The notes below the pieces were generated by a model that saw nothing but the letters and a program-made list of their open reading frames with translations, did no database searches and was not told where the DNA came from. A stretch of DNA of 64,000 nucleotides. It comes from Marinibaculum sp040216765 (lineage in GTDB: Bacteria; Pseudomonadota; Alphaproteobacteria; Ferrovibrionales; Ferrovibrionaceae). A program made the translations under genes and the position numbers. Every line of letters starts with the position of its first letter. The stretch's first letter is position 1. Positions 8,361-15,840 of the stretch are shown piece after piece. The stretch is from assembly GCA_040216765.1 (NCBI GenBank), contig JAVJON010000004.1, forward strand, positions 1-64,000, given 5' to 3'.

Positions 8361-9223
8361 GGCTCGTCCCGCCGCTGCTCGCGGTTGATCGGATAGCCGC
8401 TCGCGGGTCCGAGAGCAGGCTGGATCAGCATCCGGTCGAGCCAGAGGTCGCGGCGCGTGCGGAACTGCTCGATGCCGATGGTCATGCCTTCATGGCCGTC
8501 GCGCGGCTGCGGCCGGTAGGTGCCGAGCAGGCGGTCCCACCAGGGCAGGTTGAAGCCGAAATTGGAATTGGTCTCGCTGGGATGGATCGAGTGGTGGACC
8601 CGGTGCATGTCCGGCGTCACCACGACCAGGCGAAGAAGCCGGTCGACCCGCCCGGGGATGCGGATATTGCCATGGTTGAACATCGACGTGGCGTTCAGCA
8701 GCACCTCGAAGACCAGCACGGCCACCGCAGGCGGCCCCAGCACGACGACGACGGCGAGCTTGATGCCCATCGACAGGAGGATCTCGACCGGGTGGAATCG
8801 CAGGCCGGTGGTGACGTCGAACTCCAGGTCGGCATGGTGCATGCGGTGCAGCCGCCACAGGGCGGGCACGGCATGAAACATCACATGCTGCAGGTAGATG
8901 GCGAGATCGAGCGCCAGGACCGAAAGGGCGAACGCGAGCCAGAAGGGGAAGTCGAAGATGTTGAAGAGGCCCCAGCCGCGTTCCGCGGCCAGAGCCGCGA
9001 GCCCGACCGCAACGACCGGAAAGGCCAGCCGCACGAGGATCGTATCGATGACGACGACACCGAGATTGCTGCTCCAGCGCAACAGGCGGGGGATCGACCG
9101 CCGACGCCGGGGGGCAGCCACCTCCCACAAGGCCATCGCGGCGAGCACGAAGAGGAACAGCCCCAGGCGGATCAGCGGCTCGCTCGCCGACAGGCTTTCG
9201 GTCATTCCGGGCCCTTGCTCCAT
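8357..9223 (-). CDS. Sterol desaturase/fatty acid hydroxylase family protein
   Basis: A 288-residue membrane-bound di-iron enzyme candidate. The histidine clusters of the family are visible: HVMFH, HRMHH (HxxHH), FNHGN and HRVHHS, interleaved with hydrophobic segments (GLFLFVLAAMALWEV near the N-terminus and others). Such enzymes hydroxylate or desaturate lipid chains with O2. It is the first gene of the minus-strand group and is divergent from the ArsR-rhodanese regulator; the operator lies between them. Fatty acid hydroxylase-family genes near rhodanese and DsrE-type genes recur in proteobacterial sulfur islands, as far as I recall, but the substrate here is unknown. Confidence 0.88.
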   Translation of the reverse strand: MEQGPGMTESLSASEPLIRLGLFLFVLAAMALWEVAAPRRRRSIPRLLRWSSNLGVVVIDTILVRLAFPVVAVGLAALAAERGWGLFNIFDFPFWLAFALSVLALDLAIYLQHVMFHAVPALWRLHRMHHADLEFDVTTGLRFHPVEILLSMGIKLAVVVVLGPPAVAVLVFEVLLNATSMFNHGNIRIPGRVDRLLRLVVVTPDMHRVHHSIHPSETNSNFGFNLPWWDRLLGTYRPQPRDGHEGMTIGIEQFRTRRDLWLDRMLIQPALGPASGYPINREQRRDEP

Positions 9224-9240
9224 GCCAAGCGGAATAATAT

Positions 9241-9260
9241 ATTCAATTTATCTATTGAAT
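9241..9260. promoter_or_regulatory. Palindromic operator for the ArsR-rhodanese regulator
   Basis: A perfect inverted repeat ATTCAAT-N6-ATTGAAT lies in a strikingly AT-rich island in the 60-base divergent region between the hydroxylase (start 9223) and the regulator (start 9284). AT-rich ATTC/GAAT palindromes are known binding sites of ArsR-family persulfide sensors such as BigR and SqrR. Placement suggests it controls both directions. Confidence 0.75.
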
Positions 9261-9283
9261 GATATTGTGTGAGAGTCAGACAG

Positions 9284-9979
9284 ATGTCAATCGGTCCCAA
9301 GCAGGCGCTCTACGGCGAGTTCGCGCTTGTTGCCCGGGCGCTCGGATCGCCGCACCGGCTGGAAATGCTCGAGCATCTGGCGCAGGGCGAGCGCGGTGTG
9401 GAGGCGCTCGCCGAGCGTGTCGGGCTCGCGGTCGCGAACGCGTCCCAGCACTTGCAGCAGCTGCGCAGGGCGGGCCTCGTCACCTCGCGCCGCGCAGGCA
9501 AGTTCGTCCTCTACAGGCTGGCCGACGACACGGTTCTGGGGCTGACGATGGCACTTTCGGAGGTCGCCGAACGCAACCTGGCGGAGGTCGAGCGCATCCG
9601 GCGCACCTACTTCACGGCACGCGACGGCATGGAGCCGGTTTCGCGCGAGGAACTCATGACGCGCCTGCGGGACGGTCTGGTAACCGTGCTCGATGTCCGC
9701 CCGGCGGACGAATTCGCCAGCGGGCACCTGCCCGGCGCCGTCAACATCCCGCTTGGCGAACTGGCGGACCGGCTGGCCCAACTCGACCCCGAACAGGAAA
9801 TCGTGGCCTATTGCCGCGGCCCGTGGTGCGTGCTGTCGTTCGAGGCGGTGGCCGCGCTTCGGGCACGGGGCTTCAAGGTGCGCCGGCTGCAGGACGGGTG
9901 GCCGGAGTGGAAGGCGTCGGGCCTGCCCGTGGAACAGGACGCAGCGGTCCCCACCGATCCGGTTCCGTCACGACATTGA
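9284..9979 (+). CDS. ArsR-family regulator fused to a rhodanese domain
   Basis: A 231-residue fusion. Residues about 10-95 form an ArsR winged helix (LGSPHRLEMLEHL, then ANASQHLQQLRRAGLV as recognition helix). Residues about 120-220 are a rhodanese domain (TVLDVRPADEFASGHLPGAVNIP) with the active-site loop YCRGPWCVLS holding Cys177 and Cys182. Such fusions are taken to sense or handle persulfide or polysulfide sulfur. I used ATG 9284; an in-frame start at 9269 would run closer to the operator. The gene is divergent from the hydroxylase-VTT-DsrE-desulfurase group and is probably its autoregulated controller. No classical metal-binding CxC motif is seen in the ArsR part. Confidence 0.92.
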   Translation: MSIGPKQALYGEFALVARALGSPHRLEMLEHLAQGERGVEALAERVGLAVANASQHLQQLRRAGLVTSRRAGKFVLYRLADDTVLGLTMALSEVAERNLAEVERIRRTYFTARDGMEPVSREELMTRLRDGLVTVLDVRPADEFASGHLPGAVNIPLGELADRLAQLDPEQEIVAYCRGPWCVLSFEAVAALRARGFKVRRLQDGWPEWKASGLPVEQDAAVPTDPVPSRH

Positions 9980-9995
9980 ATGCCAGGCTTCCCTG

Positions 9996-11018
9996 TCAGC
10001 CGCCCCGCCGCCCGCTCTCGGCCCGGTATTGCCGCGGTGAAAGGCCGGTCGCGTCGCGGAACACGCGGCTGAAATAGGCGGGGTCGGAGAAGCCCAGGCG
10101 ATAGGCGATGGTGGAGACCGCGGCGGAGCGCCCGGCCGGATCGGCCAGCAGCAGCCGTGCCTCCTCCATGCGCCGCTTGCGGATCAGCCCCGACAGGGTC
10201 TCCCCCTGCGCGGCGAACAGCTTCTGCACATGGCGTTCCGACATGCCCAGCGCGCCGGCGACCCGCTCCGTCCCCAGGCCGGGATCGCCCAGATTCGCCG
10301 CCAGGTAGCGCAGCACCCGCAGCCGCTGTGCCACATGCACTGCCGTCTCGGACGCCTCCGCCAGCGGCGCCGCCTGCAGCAGGGTGAGCGCCAGCAGGTC
10401 CAGCAGGTGGCGCACCGCCGCCGCGCCGGTCGGGCGGTCGAAACTCCGGGCGTTGCGGCAGAACGCCCGCGCATAGTCCAGGAACAGCGCGCCCGGGCCG
10501 TTGCCGCCGGTCATCGGGCGGATCGTCAGATCCTCGATACTGGCGATCCGTTCGCGCATCGCGGCCGCGTCGATCCGCAAGGTGTAGAGCTCCAGCGGCC
10601 GCGGCTGCTCGTAGCGATAGACCTCGCCGGTCGCCACGCAGGCGAAGCTGTCCGGCCCGATCCAGGCCTCGCGCCCGCGCTGGCTGAGCCGCACGCCTTC
10701 GCGCAGCGGCAGGGGCAGGAAGATGTAGTCGCCCGCGTCGCGGCGCAGCATGGCGGGGCTGCGCTCCACCACCAGCGCATCGACCTCGCCATAGCCGGCC
10801 CGCAGGGCGCCGAATTCCACGCCGTGCATGCGGCCGCGGCGCAGGTCCGACAGGAAGCGGGTCTCGCAGGGGTAATAGGCACGGTCGATCGCGTCGACCA
10901 GCGCATCGCTGCGCTGCGGCGGCGGCAGGTCCGCGATATCGAAGCTCATGGCCGGGTGACGGTCCAACGCCGCCGGCGCCGGCCGCAGCGACTCTTCCAA
11001 GGAAGGCCCTCTTCGCAC
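9996..11018 (-). CDS. AraC-family transcriptional regulator (paralog 3)
   Basis: About 340 residues with a C-terminal AraC domain (LGMSERHVQKLFAAQGE, LGFSDPAYFSRVFRDATG, SPRQYRAESG). The N-terminal half carries AYYPCET, DYIFLPLPL and LFLDYARAFCRNAR, in the same order as the two AraC proteins at 2553-4600, so these three are paralogs separated by 5 kb. The longest frame starts with GTG at 11018; ATG 10949 is an alternative, but the paralogs also have an N-terminal extension, which favours the longer form. It is downstream of the CoA ligase on the same strand, 71 bases away, and convergent with the ArsR-rhodanese gene. Confidence 0.85.
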   Translation of the reverse strand: MRRGPSLEESLRPAPAALDRHPAMSFDIADLPPPQRSDALVDAIDRAYYPCETRFLSDLRRGRMHGVEFGALRAGYGEVDALVVERSPAMLRRDAGDYIFLPLPLREGVRLSQRGREAWIGPDSFACVATGEVYRYEQPRPLELYTLRIDAAAMRERIASIEDLTIRPMTGGNGPGALFLDYARAFCRNARSFDRPTGAAAVRHLLDLLALTLLQAAPLAEASETAVHVAQRLRVLRYLAANLGDPGLGTERVAGALGMSERHVQKLFAAQGETLSGLIRKRRMEEARLLLADPAGRSAAVSTIAYRLGFSDPAYFSRVFRDATGLSPRQYRAESGRRGG

Positions 11019-11089
11019 TGCCCGCCGGCCGGGGTGGCGGGTCAGGCGCGCAGTCTAGCGCCGCCGCCCGCCCCTGTCACAGAGGCGAT

Positions 11090-12700
11090 TCAGCCGCCCA
11101 CACGCCGCAGCGCCTGCCGGTCGATCTTGCCGGTGCCGGTCTTCGGCAGTTCCGCGACATAGACCAGCTCGCGCGGATACTTGTAGGGCAGCAGGCGGCC
11201 CTTCACGTAGTCCTGCAGGCGCTTCGTCATTGTGTCGCCGGGCGCGGCCTGCGGGCCCAGCACCACGAAGGCGCGCAGGGTCATGCGGCGGTCGGCCAGT
11301 TCCACCGGCAGGACCGCGCATTCGCGCACGTCGGGATGCTCCGCCAGGCAGAGCTCGATCTCCAGGGGATAGACCCACTGGCCGCTGACCTTGATCAGGT
11401 CGTCGGCGCGGCCGCGGAAGAAATGGAAGCCGTCCTCGTCGACGGCGAACCGGTCGCCGGTCCAGATCCAGCCGTCGCGCATGGTCTCCGCCGTCTTGTC
11501 GGGCCGGTTCCAGTAGCAGGGCGAAGCGGAATCGCCGCGCACCCAGAGGATGCCTTCCGCGCCATCGGCGACCGGGGCACCGTCGCGGTCGGTCAGCTTC
11601 AGCTCGTAGCCGGGCACCCGGCGGCCGGCCGCGCCGCGCTTCTGCGCCTCCGGCGTGTTGGAGAGGTAGATGTGCAGCACCTCGGTGGAGCCCAGCCCCT
11701 CGACGATGCGATGGCCGAAGCGCGCCTGCCAGAGGTCGAAGATCTCGGCGGACAGGATCTCGGCCGCCGAGATGCAGAGCCGCAGGCTGGACAGGTCCGC
11801 CGCCTCGGCCGCGGGGTCGTGCACCAGCGCGGTGTAGAGGGTCGGCAGGCCGAAGAACAGGGTCGGCCGGTGCCGGCTTACCGCGTCGAAAACCCGCTGC
11901 GGCGTGGGCCGGCCGGCCAGCAGCACGGTTGCGGCGCCGACCGCGAAGGGGAAGACCAGCGCATTGCCGAAGCCGTAGGCGAAGAAGATCTTCGGCACCG
12001 AGAAGCAGATATCGCCCGGCCCGACCTGCAGGACGTGCCGGCCATAGCTGGCGGCGATGAACGGCATGTCGTGCTGCAGGTGCACCACCCCCTTCGGCCG
12101 GCCCGTCGAGCCCGACGAGTACATCCAGAAGCACATTTCGTCGGCATGGGTGTCGGCGGCCGGCAGGTCGTCGGGAAAGCCTGCGAACCAGGCATCGCCG
12201 TCGCGCAGCGCGCTGCCCCCGGGCGGCGGCCCGTTCACCGCGAAGGCCCCGGCAAGGCCGCTGCCGGCCAGCAGTTCCGCCGTGAACAGCCCGGCGAAGG
12301 CGGCATCGACGATCACCGCGCGCGCCCCGGAATCCTCCAGGTAGAAGCGCAGCAGGTCCGCGGTGGACTGGGTGTTCACCAGCATCGGCACCAGGCCGGC
12401 GCGGATCGCGCCGAACAGGGCGGCAGGATAGGCCGGGGTGTCGTCGAGATAGAGCAGCACCCGGTCGCCGCGCGACAGGCCAAGCGAGAGCAAGGCATTG
12501 CCGATCCGGCAGGCCCGGGCGCAGAGCGCGGCATAGCTGAGGCTGCCATCCTCGGCATGGACCGCGATCCGGTCGCCCCGCCCGGCCGCCAGATTGTCGA
12601 ACAGGATCGCCGAGGCGTTGTAGCGCGCCGGCTTTGCGAAGCCGATCTCGCGGCTGCCGGGCGCATCCGCCGGCACCGGGTCGGCGACCGGCCCGGTCAT
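11090..12700 (-). CDS. Benzoate-CoA ligase family aryl-CoA synthetase
   Basis: A 536-residue ANL-superfamily ligase. YSSGSTGRPKG is the AMP-binding P-loop; GLGSTEVLHIYLSN, DGWIWTGDRF and KTGTGKIDRQ near the C-terminus (catalytic lysine) complete the set. The segment NALLSLGLSRGDRVLLYLDDTPAY and LRFYLEDSGAR are typical of the benzoate/hydroxybenzoate/aminobenzoate-CoA ligase branch. It would activate an aromatic acid with ATP and CoA. Its ATG overlaps the stop of the upstream flavoprotein hydroxylase gene (ATGA), so the two work on one pathway: the ligase makes the aryl-CoA that the hydroxylase attacks. Salicylate or anthranilate are the best candidate substrates. Confidence 0.9.
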   Translation of the reverse strand: MTGPVADPVPADAPGSREIGFAKPARYNASAILFDNLAAGRGDRIAVHAEDGSLSYAALCARACRIGNALLSLGLSRGDRVLLYLDDTPAYPAALFGAIRAGLVPMLVNTQSTADLLRFYLEDSGARAVIVDAAFAGLFTAELLAGSGLAGAFAVNGPPPGGSALRDGDAWFAGFPDDLPAADTHADEMCFWMYSSGSTGRPKGVVHLQHDMPFIAASYGRHVLQVGPGDICFSVPKIFFAYGFGNALVFPFAVGAATVLLAGRPTPQRVFDAVSRHRPTLFFGLPTLYTALVHDPAAEAADLSSLRLCISAAEILSAEIFDLWQARFGHRIVEGLGSTEVLHIYLSNTPEAQKRGAAGRRVPGYELKLTDRDGAPVADGAEGILWVRGDSASPCYWNRPDKTAETMRDGWIWTGDRFAVDEDGFHFFRGRADDLIKVSGQWVYPLEIELCLAEHPDVRECAVLPVELADRRMTLRAFVVLGPQAAPGDTMTKRLQDYVKGRLLPYKYPRELVYVAELPKTGTGKIDRQALRRVGG

Positions 12701-13911
12701 CGTCCCGCTCCCCGCGTATCCGTTCGCGCCGTACCAGTACTCTGGGCCGTCGCCGCTTCGTGCCCCGCCATGAAGCGCGGCGCGACCTGGCGCAGGCGCT
12801 CGTCGCTGACCCGGCCGGCGCGGCGGATATAGCTGTAGGCGAAGTCCCAGGGCGCCAGGGCCATGTGGCGGTCGAAATCCTCGTACCAGGCGGCGCTGGC
12901 ATTGGCGGCGGCCACCAGCTTGTCGACCACGGGGCGCCGCGCCGCCTCGAACTGCGCCAGCCCGGCCTCCAGGTCGCCGGGCGCAGCCTGCAGCGCGCGG
13001 ACCAGGGCGATGGCATCCTCCAGCGCCAGCCGGGTGCCCGAGCCGATGGAGAAATGCGCCGTGCGCAGCGCGTCGCCGATCAGCACCAGATGGCGGCTGC
13101 CGTCGCGCAGCCACCAGTTTTCGTTGCCGATCTGGGGAAAACGCCGCCAGACCGAGCGGTTGGAGACCAGCGGCGCGCCCTGGAGGACCTCGGCAAAGGC
13201 CGCCTCGCAGGCCGCCTTCGTCTGCGCCTCGTCCATCCCGGCGAAGCCCGCCCGCTGCCAGACCTGCGGCGTCGTTTCCACGATGAAGGTGCTCATTTCC
13301 GGCGTGTAGCGGTAGTGATGGGCGTTGAAGGCCCCGGCCGGGGTGGTCACGAAGGTCTGCGACAGGGTGTCGAAGGGCCGCCGCGCGCCGTACCAGACGA
13401 AGCGGTTCTGCAACTCCCCCTGGCTGGCGCCGAAGCCGTCGGCATGCAGCCGGCGCACCAGGGAATTCACCCCGTCGGCGCCGACGATCAGGTCGACATC
13501 GCCGAAGGCGTCGAGGCTCTCCACCACATGGTCGAAGACCGGTGACAGGCCGGCGCTGCGCACCCGTGCCTGTAACAGGCGCAGCAGGTCGAGCCGGCCG
13601 ATCGCCGCGAAGCCGATCCCGTCGATGCGGATCTCCTGCCCGCGATGGCGGACCGTCAGGTCGTCCCAGACCTCCATATGCGGGGCGATGCTGGCATGGG
13701 TCTCCGGGTCGTCCTCGCGCAGGAATTCGAGCGCGCGGTCGGAGAACACCACGCCGAAGCCGAAGGTGGCATCGGCCGGGTTCTGTTCGAAGATCCCGAC
13801 CTCCGCCGCCGGAAAGGCGCGCTTCAGCAGATAGCCGGCATAGAGTCCGGCTGGCCCGGCACCGATCACCGCAACCCGTCGCATCGGCGCCTTCGGTCCC
13901 GTCGGCCCCAT
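12697..13911 (-). CDS. FAD-dependent monooxygenase, salicylyl-CoA 5-hydroxylase/2-aminobenzoyl-CoA monooxygenase-like
   Basis: A 404-residue group A flavoprotein hydroxylase. IGAGPAGLYAGYLLKR is the FAD dinucleotide fold; FGFGVVFSDRALEFLRE, RFVWYGARRPFDT and MSTFIVETTPQVW closely follow the family of SdgC and the N-terminal half of 2-aminobenzoyl-CoA monooxygenase/reductase; LIGDALRTAHFSIGSG is the second FAD motif. It lacks the C-terminal old-yellow-enzyme-like half of the bifunctional version. ATG 13911 is chosen because AAGGGAGG lies eight bases upstream; in-frame alternatives are 13947 and 13884. It is coupled to the aryl-CoA ligase and divergent from an IclR regulator. Confidence 0.87.
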   Translation of the reverse strand: MGPTGPKAPMRRVAVIGAGPAGLYAGYLLKRAFPAAEVGIFEQNPADATFGFGVVFSDRALEFLREDDPETHASIAPHMEVWDDLTVRHRGQEIRIDGIGFAAIGRLDLLRLLQARVRSAGLSPVFDHVVESLDAFGDVDLIVGADGVNSLVRRLHADGFGASQGELQNRFVWYGARRPFDTLSQTFVTTPAGAFNAHHYRYTPEMSTFIVETTPQVWQRAGFAGMDEAQTKAACEAAFAEVLQGAPLVSNRSVWRRFPQIGNENWWLRDGSRHLVLIGDALRTAHFSIGSGTRLALEDAIALVRALQAAPGDLEAGLAQFEAARRPVVDKLVAAANASAAWYEDFDRHMALAPWDFAYSYIRRAGRVSDERLRQVAPRFMAGHEAATAQSTGTARTDTRGAGR

Positions 13912-13986
13912 CGGCGAAGCCTCCCTTTTCACGAACTGGCGGTGCATTGCATAATAGGGAATAGATTTACCAATGGGGAAAACACG

Positions 13987-14766
13987 ATGTCAATTGCCGC
14001 CCCGCCGCCGCTCGGGCAGGAGGCCGCGCCGCCGGCCGGCCGGTCACGGGGCATCCAGTCGGTCGACCGGGCGATGGACCTGCTGCGCATCCTGGCCGCG
14101 GCACCGGGCCCGCTGGCGCTGGGCGCGCTGAGCGCGGCGGCGGGCATGCCGCCCAGCAAGGCGCACCGCTATCTGGCGAGTTTCGCGGCGGCAGGGCTCG
14201 CGGTGCAGCGCCGGCGGTCGGGCGAATACGACCTGGGGCCGCTGGCGCTGGAACTGGGCCTGGCCGCCATGGCGCGGCTGCAGCTTGTGAACCGCGCCGC
14301 CGAGCTGATGCCGGCGCTGGTGTCGGCCAGCGGCGCCACCGCGCTGCTCGCGGTCTGGAGCAATGCCGGCCCGGTCATCGTGCGCTGGGAACGGGCGGCC
14401 CGCTACACGGTCACCTCGCTGGGCCTGGGCTCGGTCCTGCCGCTGGCGCGATCGGCCACCGGGCATGTCTTCCTCGCCTGGCTGCCGGACCGGCTCACCG
14501 CGCCGGTGCTGGCGCTCGAGGAGCCGATGGCGACCGCGCCGGCCGATCTCGCCGACATGGTACGGAAAAGCGGCCATGCGATCGTGGACGGGCGGCTGAT
14601 CCCGGGACTGGTGGCGGCCAGCGTGCCGGTGCTGAACTGGCAGGGCGAGGCGGAGGCGGCGATCACCTTGATCGACACGCAAACGGACCTGATCGATCCC
14701 GACGGCCCGGCATTGGCCGCCCTGTGCCGCGCGGGACAGGAGGCATCTGTGGCGCGACCCGGCTAG
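13987..14766 (+). CDS. IclR-family transcriptional regulator
   Basis: A 259-residue protein with the N-terminal winged helix (SVDRAMDLLRILAAAPGP, then GMPPSKAHRYLASFAAAGL) and a C-terminal effector domain ending in ITLIDTQTDLIDPDG. IclR proteins often control aromatic acid catabolism, and this one is divergent from the aryl-CoA hydroxylase-ligase pair across a 75-base spacer whose centre (about 13945-13985) is notably AT-rich and probably holds the operator. The stop codon shares a CTAG with the stop of the convergent CBS protein gene. Confidence 0.92.
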   Translation: MSIAAPPPLGQEAAPPAGRSRGIQSVDRAMDLLRILAAAPGPLALGALSAAAGMPPSKAHRYLASFAAAGLAVQRRRSGEYDLGPLALELGLAAMARLQLVNRAAELMPALVSASGATALLAVWSNAGPVIVRWERAARYTVTSLGLGSVLPLARSATGHVFLAWLPDRLTAPVLALEEPMATAPADLADMVRKSGHAIVDGRLIPGLVAASVPVLNWQGEAEAAITLIDTQTDLIDPDGPALAALCRAGQEASVARPG

Positions 14767-15251
14767 CGCGGCTCCCGCAGGCGGCGGACATGCGGCCGGG
14801 TGGAATAGACATGCAGCCGGCCCTCGCCGTCCCGGGTCGAGCGCCCGCCTGTGGGGTCGGCGGATTGCTGCTCCTGACCGGAGCCGCCGCCGGGCGGCGT
14901 GTCGCGTTCGATGATGCCGACGATCTCGCGTTCGCCGTCCACCACCAGGACGAAGGGGTGTTTATCCAGCAGCGCCGCGACCCGGCCCTGGTCGTCGTCC
15001 GGCCCGCAGGTCGGCAGCGCGACGGCGTGCATCACCTCCTGGATGGTCAGGCCGTCCCAGGTGTCGCGATCCTCCGGCAGGTCGGCATGCTGCAGGACGC
15101 CGACCACCTCGTCGCCGTCGATCACCAGCAGGCGGTCGCGCTCGAAGCTCTCGAAGCGGGCCTGCGCCTCGCACAGGTTGTGATCGACATGGATGTCCGC
15201 GTCGGCGGGACGCATGATCTCTTCGGCTTTCATGACGGTTTTTCGATCCAT
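14763..15251 (-). CDS. CBS-domain pair protein
   Basis: About 162 residues containing two CBS modules: MRPADADIHVDHNLCEAQARF...LLVIDGDEVVGVLQHAD (first) and QEVMHAV...FVLVVDGEREIVGIIERD (second). A charged, glycine-rich tail follows. CBS pairs bind adenine nucleotides and usually gate another protein; there is no attached enzyme here. The start is uncertain: ATG 15251 is used, with TTG 15266 and ATG 15233 as options, none with a strong ribosome site. The gene is divergent from an MgtC-like membrane protein, which may be its partner. Confidence 0.8.
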   Translation of the reverse strand: MDRKTVMKAEEIMRPADADIHVDHNLCEAQARFESFERDRLLVIDGDEVVGVLQHADLPEDRDTWDGLTIQEVMHAVALPTCGPDDDQGRVAALLDKHPFVLVVDGEREIVGIIERDTPPGGGSGQEQQSADPTGGRSTRDGEGRLHVYSTRPHVRRLREPR

Positions 15252-15330
15252 GGTGCAACGGCTCAAGGGAACCCGTGGCGCCCCGTCGAGGTTCCCGGAA
15301 CCGGAGGGCAGGCCAAGCGGTTAACCGGCC

Positions 15331-15798
15331 ATGCTGGACGAACTGATCGACAAGGTTTTCCTGATCCCGCCCTGGACCGTCATCGGGCGGCTGGCCCTGG
15401 CCTGCGCCCTGGGCGCCGCCATCGGGTTCGAGCGCGAGTTGCGCCGCAAGTCTGCCGGGCTCCGCACCAACATGCTGACGGCGCTGGCTGCGGCGGCCTT
15501 TGCCCTGCTGGCGCAGCATGCGGTCGACGAGATGGACACCGAGGCCATGTCCGACCTGCTGCGGGTCGATCCGCTGCGCGCGCTGGAGGCGATTTCCGGC
15601 GCCGCGGCGATGCTGGCCGCCGGCACGGTCATTGCCAGCCGCGGGGAGGTCTCCGGGATGACGACCGGGGTCAGCCTCTGGCTGTCCGCCGCACTGGGTG
15701 CCAGCGTCGGTATCGGCTTCTACGGCCTGGCGCTGGTCGCCACGGTTTTCGCCATGGTCATCCTCGCCCTGCTGTCGCGGCTGGAGCCAAAGGATTGA
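15331..15798 (+). CDS. MgtC/SapB family membrane protein
   Basis: A 155-residue integral membrane protein with four to five hydrophobic helices. LACALGAAIGFERELRRKSAGLRTNMLTALAAAAF is split over the family signature (GFERELRRKSAGLRT, then NMLTAL), and ISGAAAMLAAGTVIAS and GMTTGVSLWLSAALGASVG follow, matching MgtC/SapB proteins. It lacks the C-terminal ACT-like domain of true MgtC virulence proteins. Its role in Mg2+ limitation or in F-ATPase control is not established for such short forms. Confidence 0.9.
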   Translation: MLDELIDKVFLIPPWTVIGRLALACALGAAIGFERELRRKSAGLRTNMLTALAAAAFALLAQHAVDEMDTEAMSDLLRVDPLRALEAISGAAAMLAAGTVIASRGEVSGMTTGVSLWLSAALGASVGIGFYGLALVATVFAMVILALLSRLEPKD

Positions 15799-15840
15799 CG
15801 GTGCGGACCTGCGCCGGGCCATCGGCTATGCTGCCTGCGC

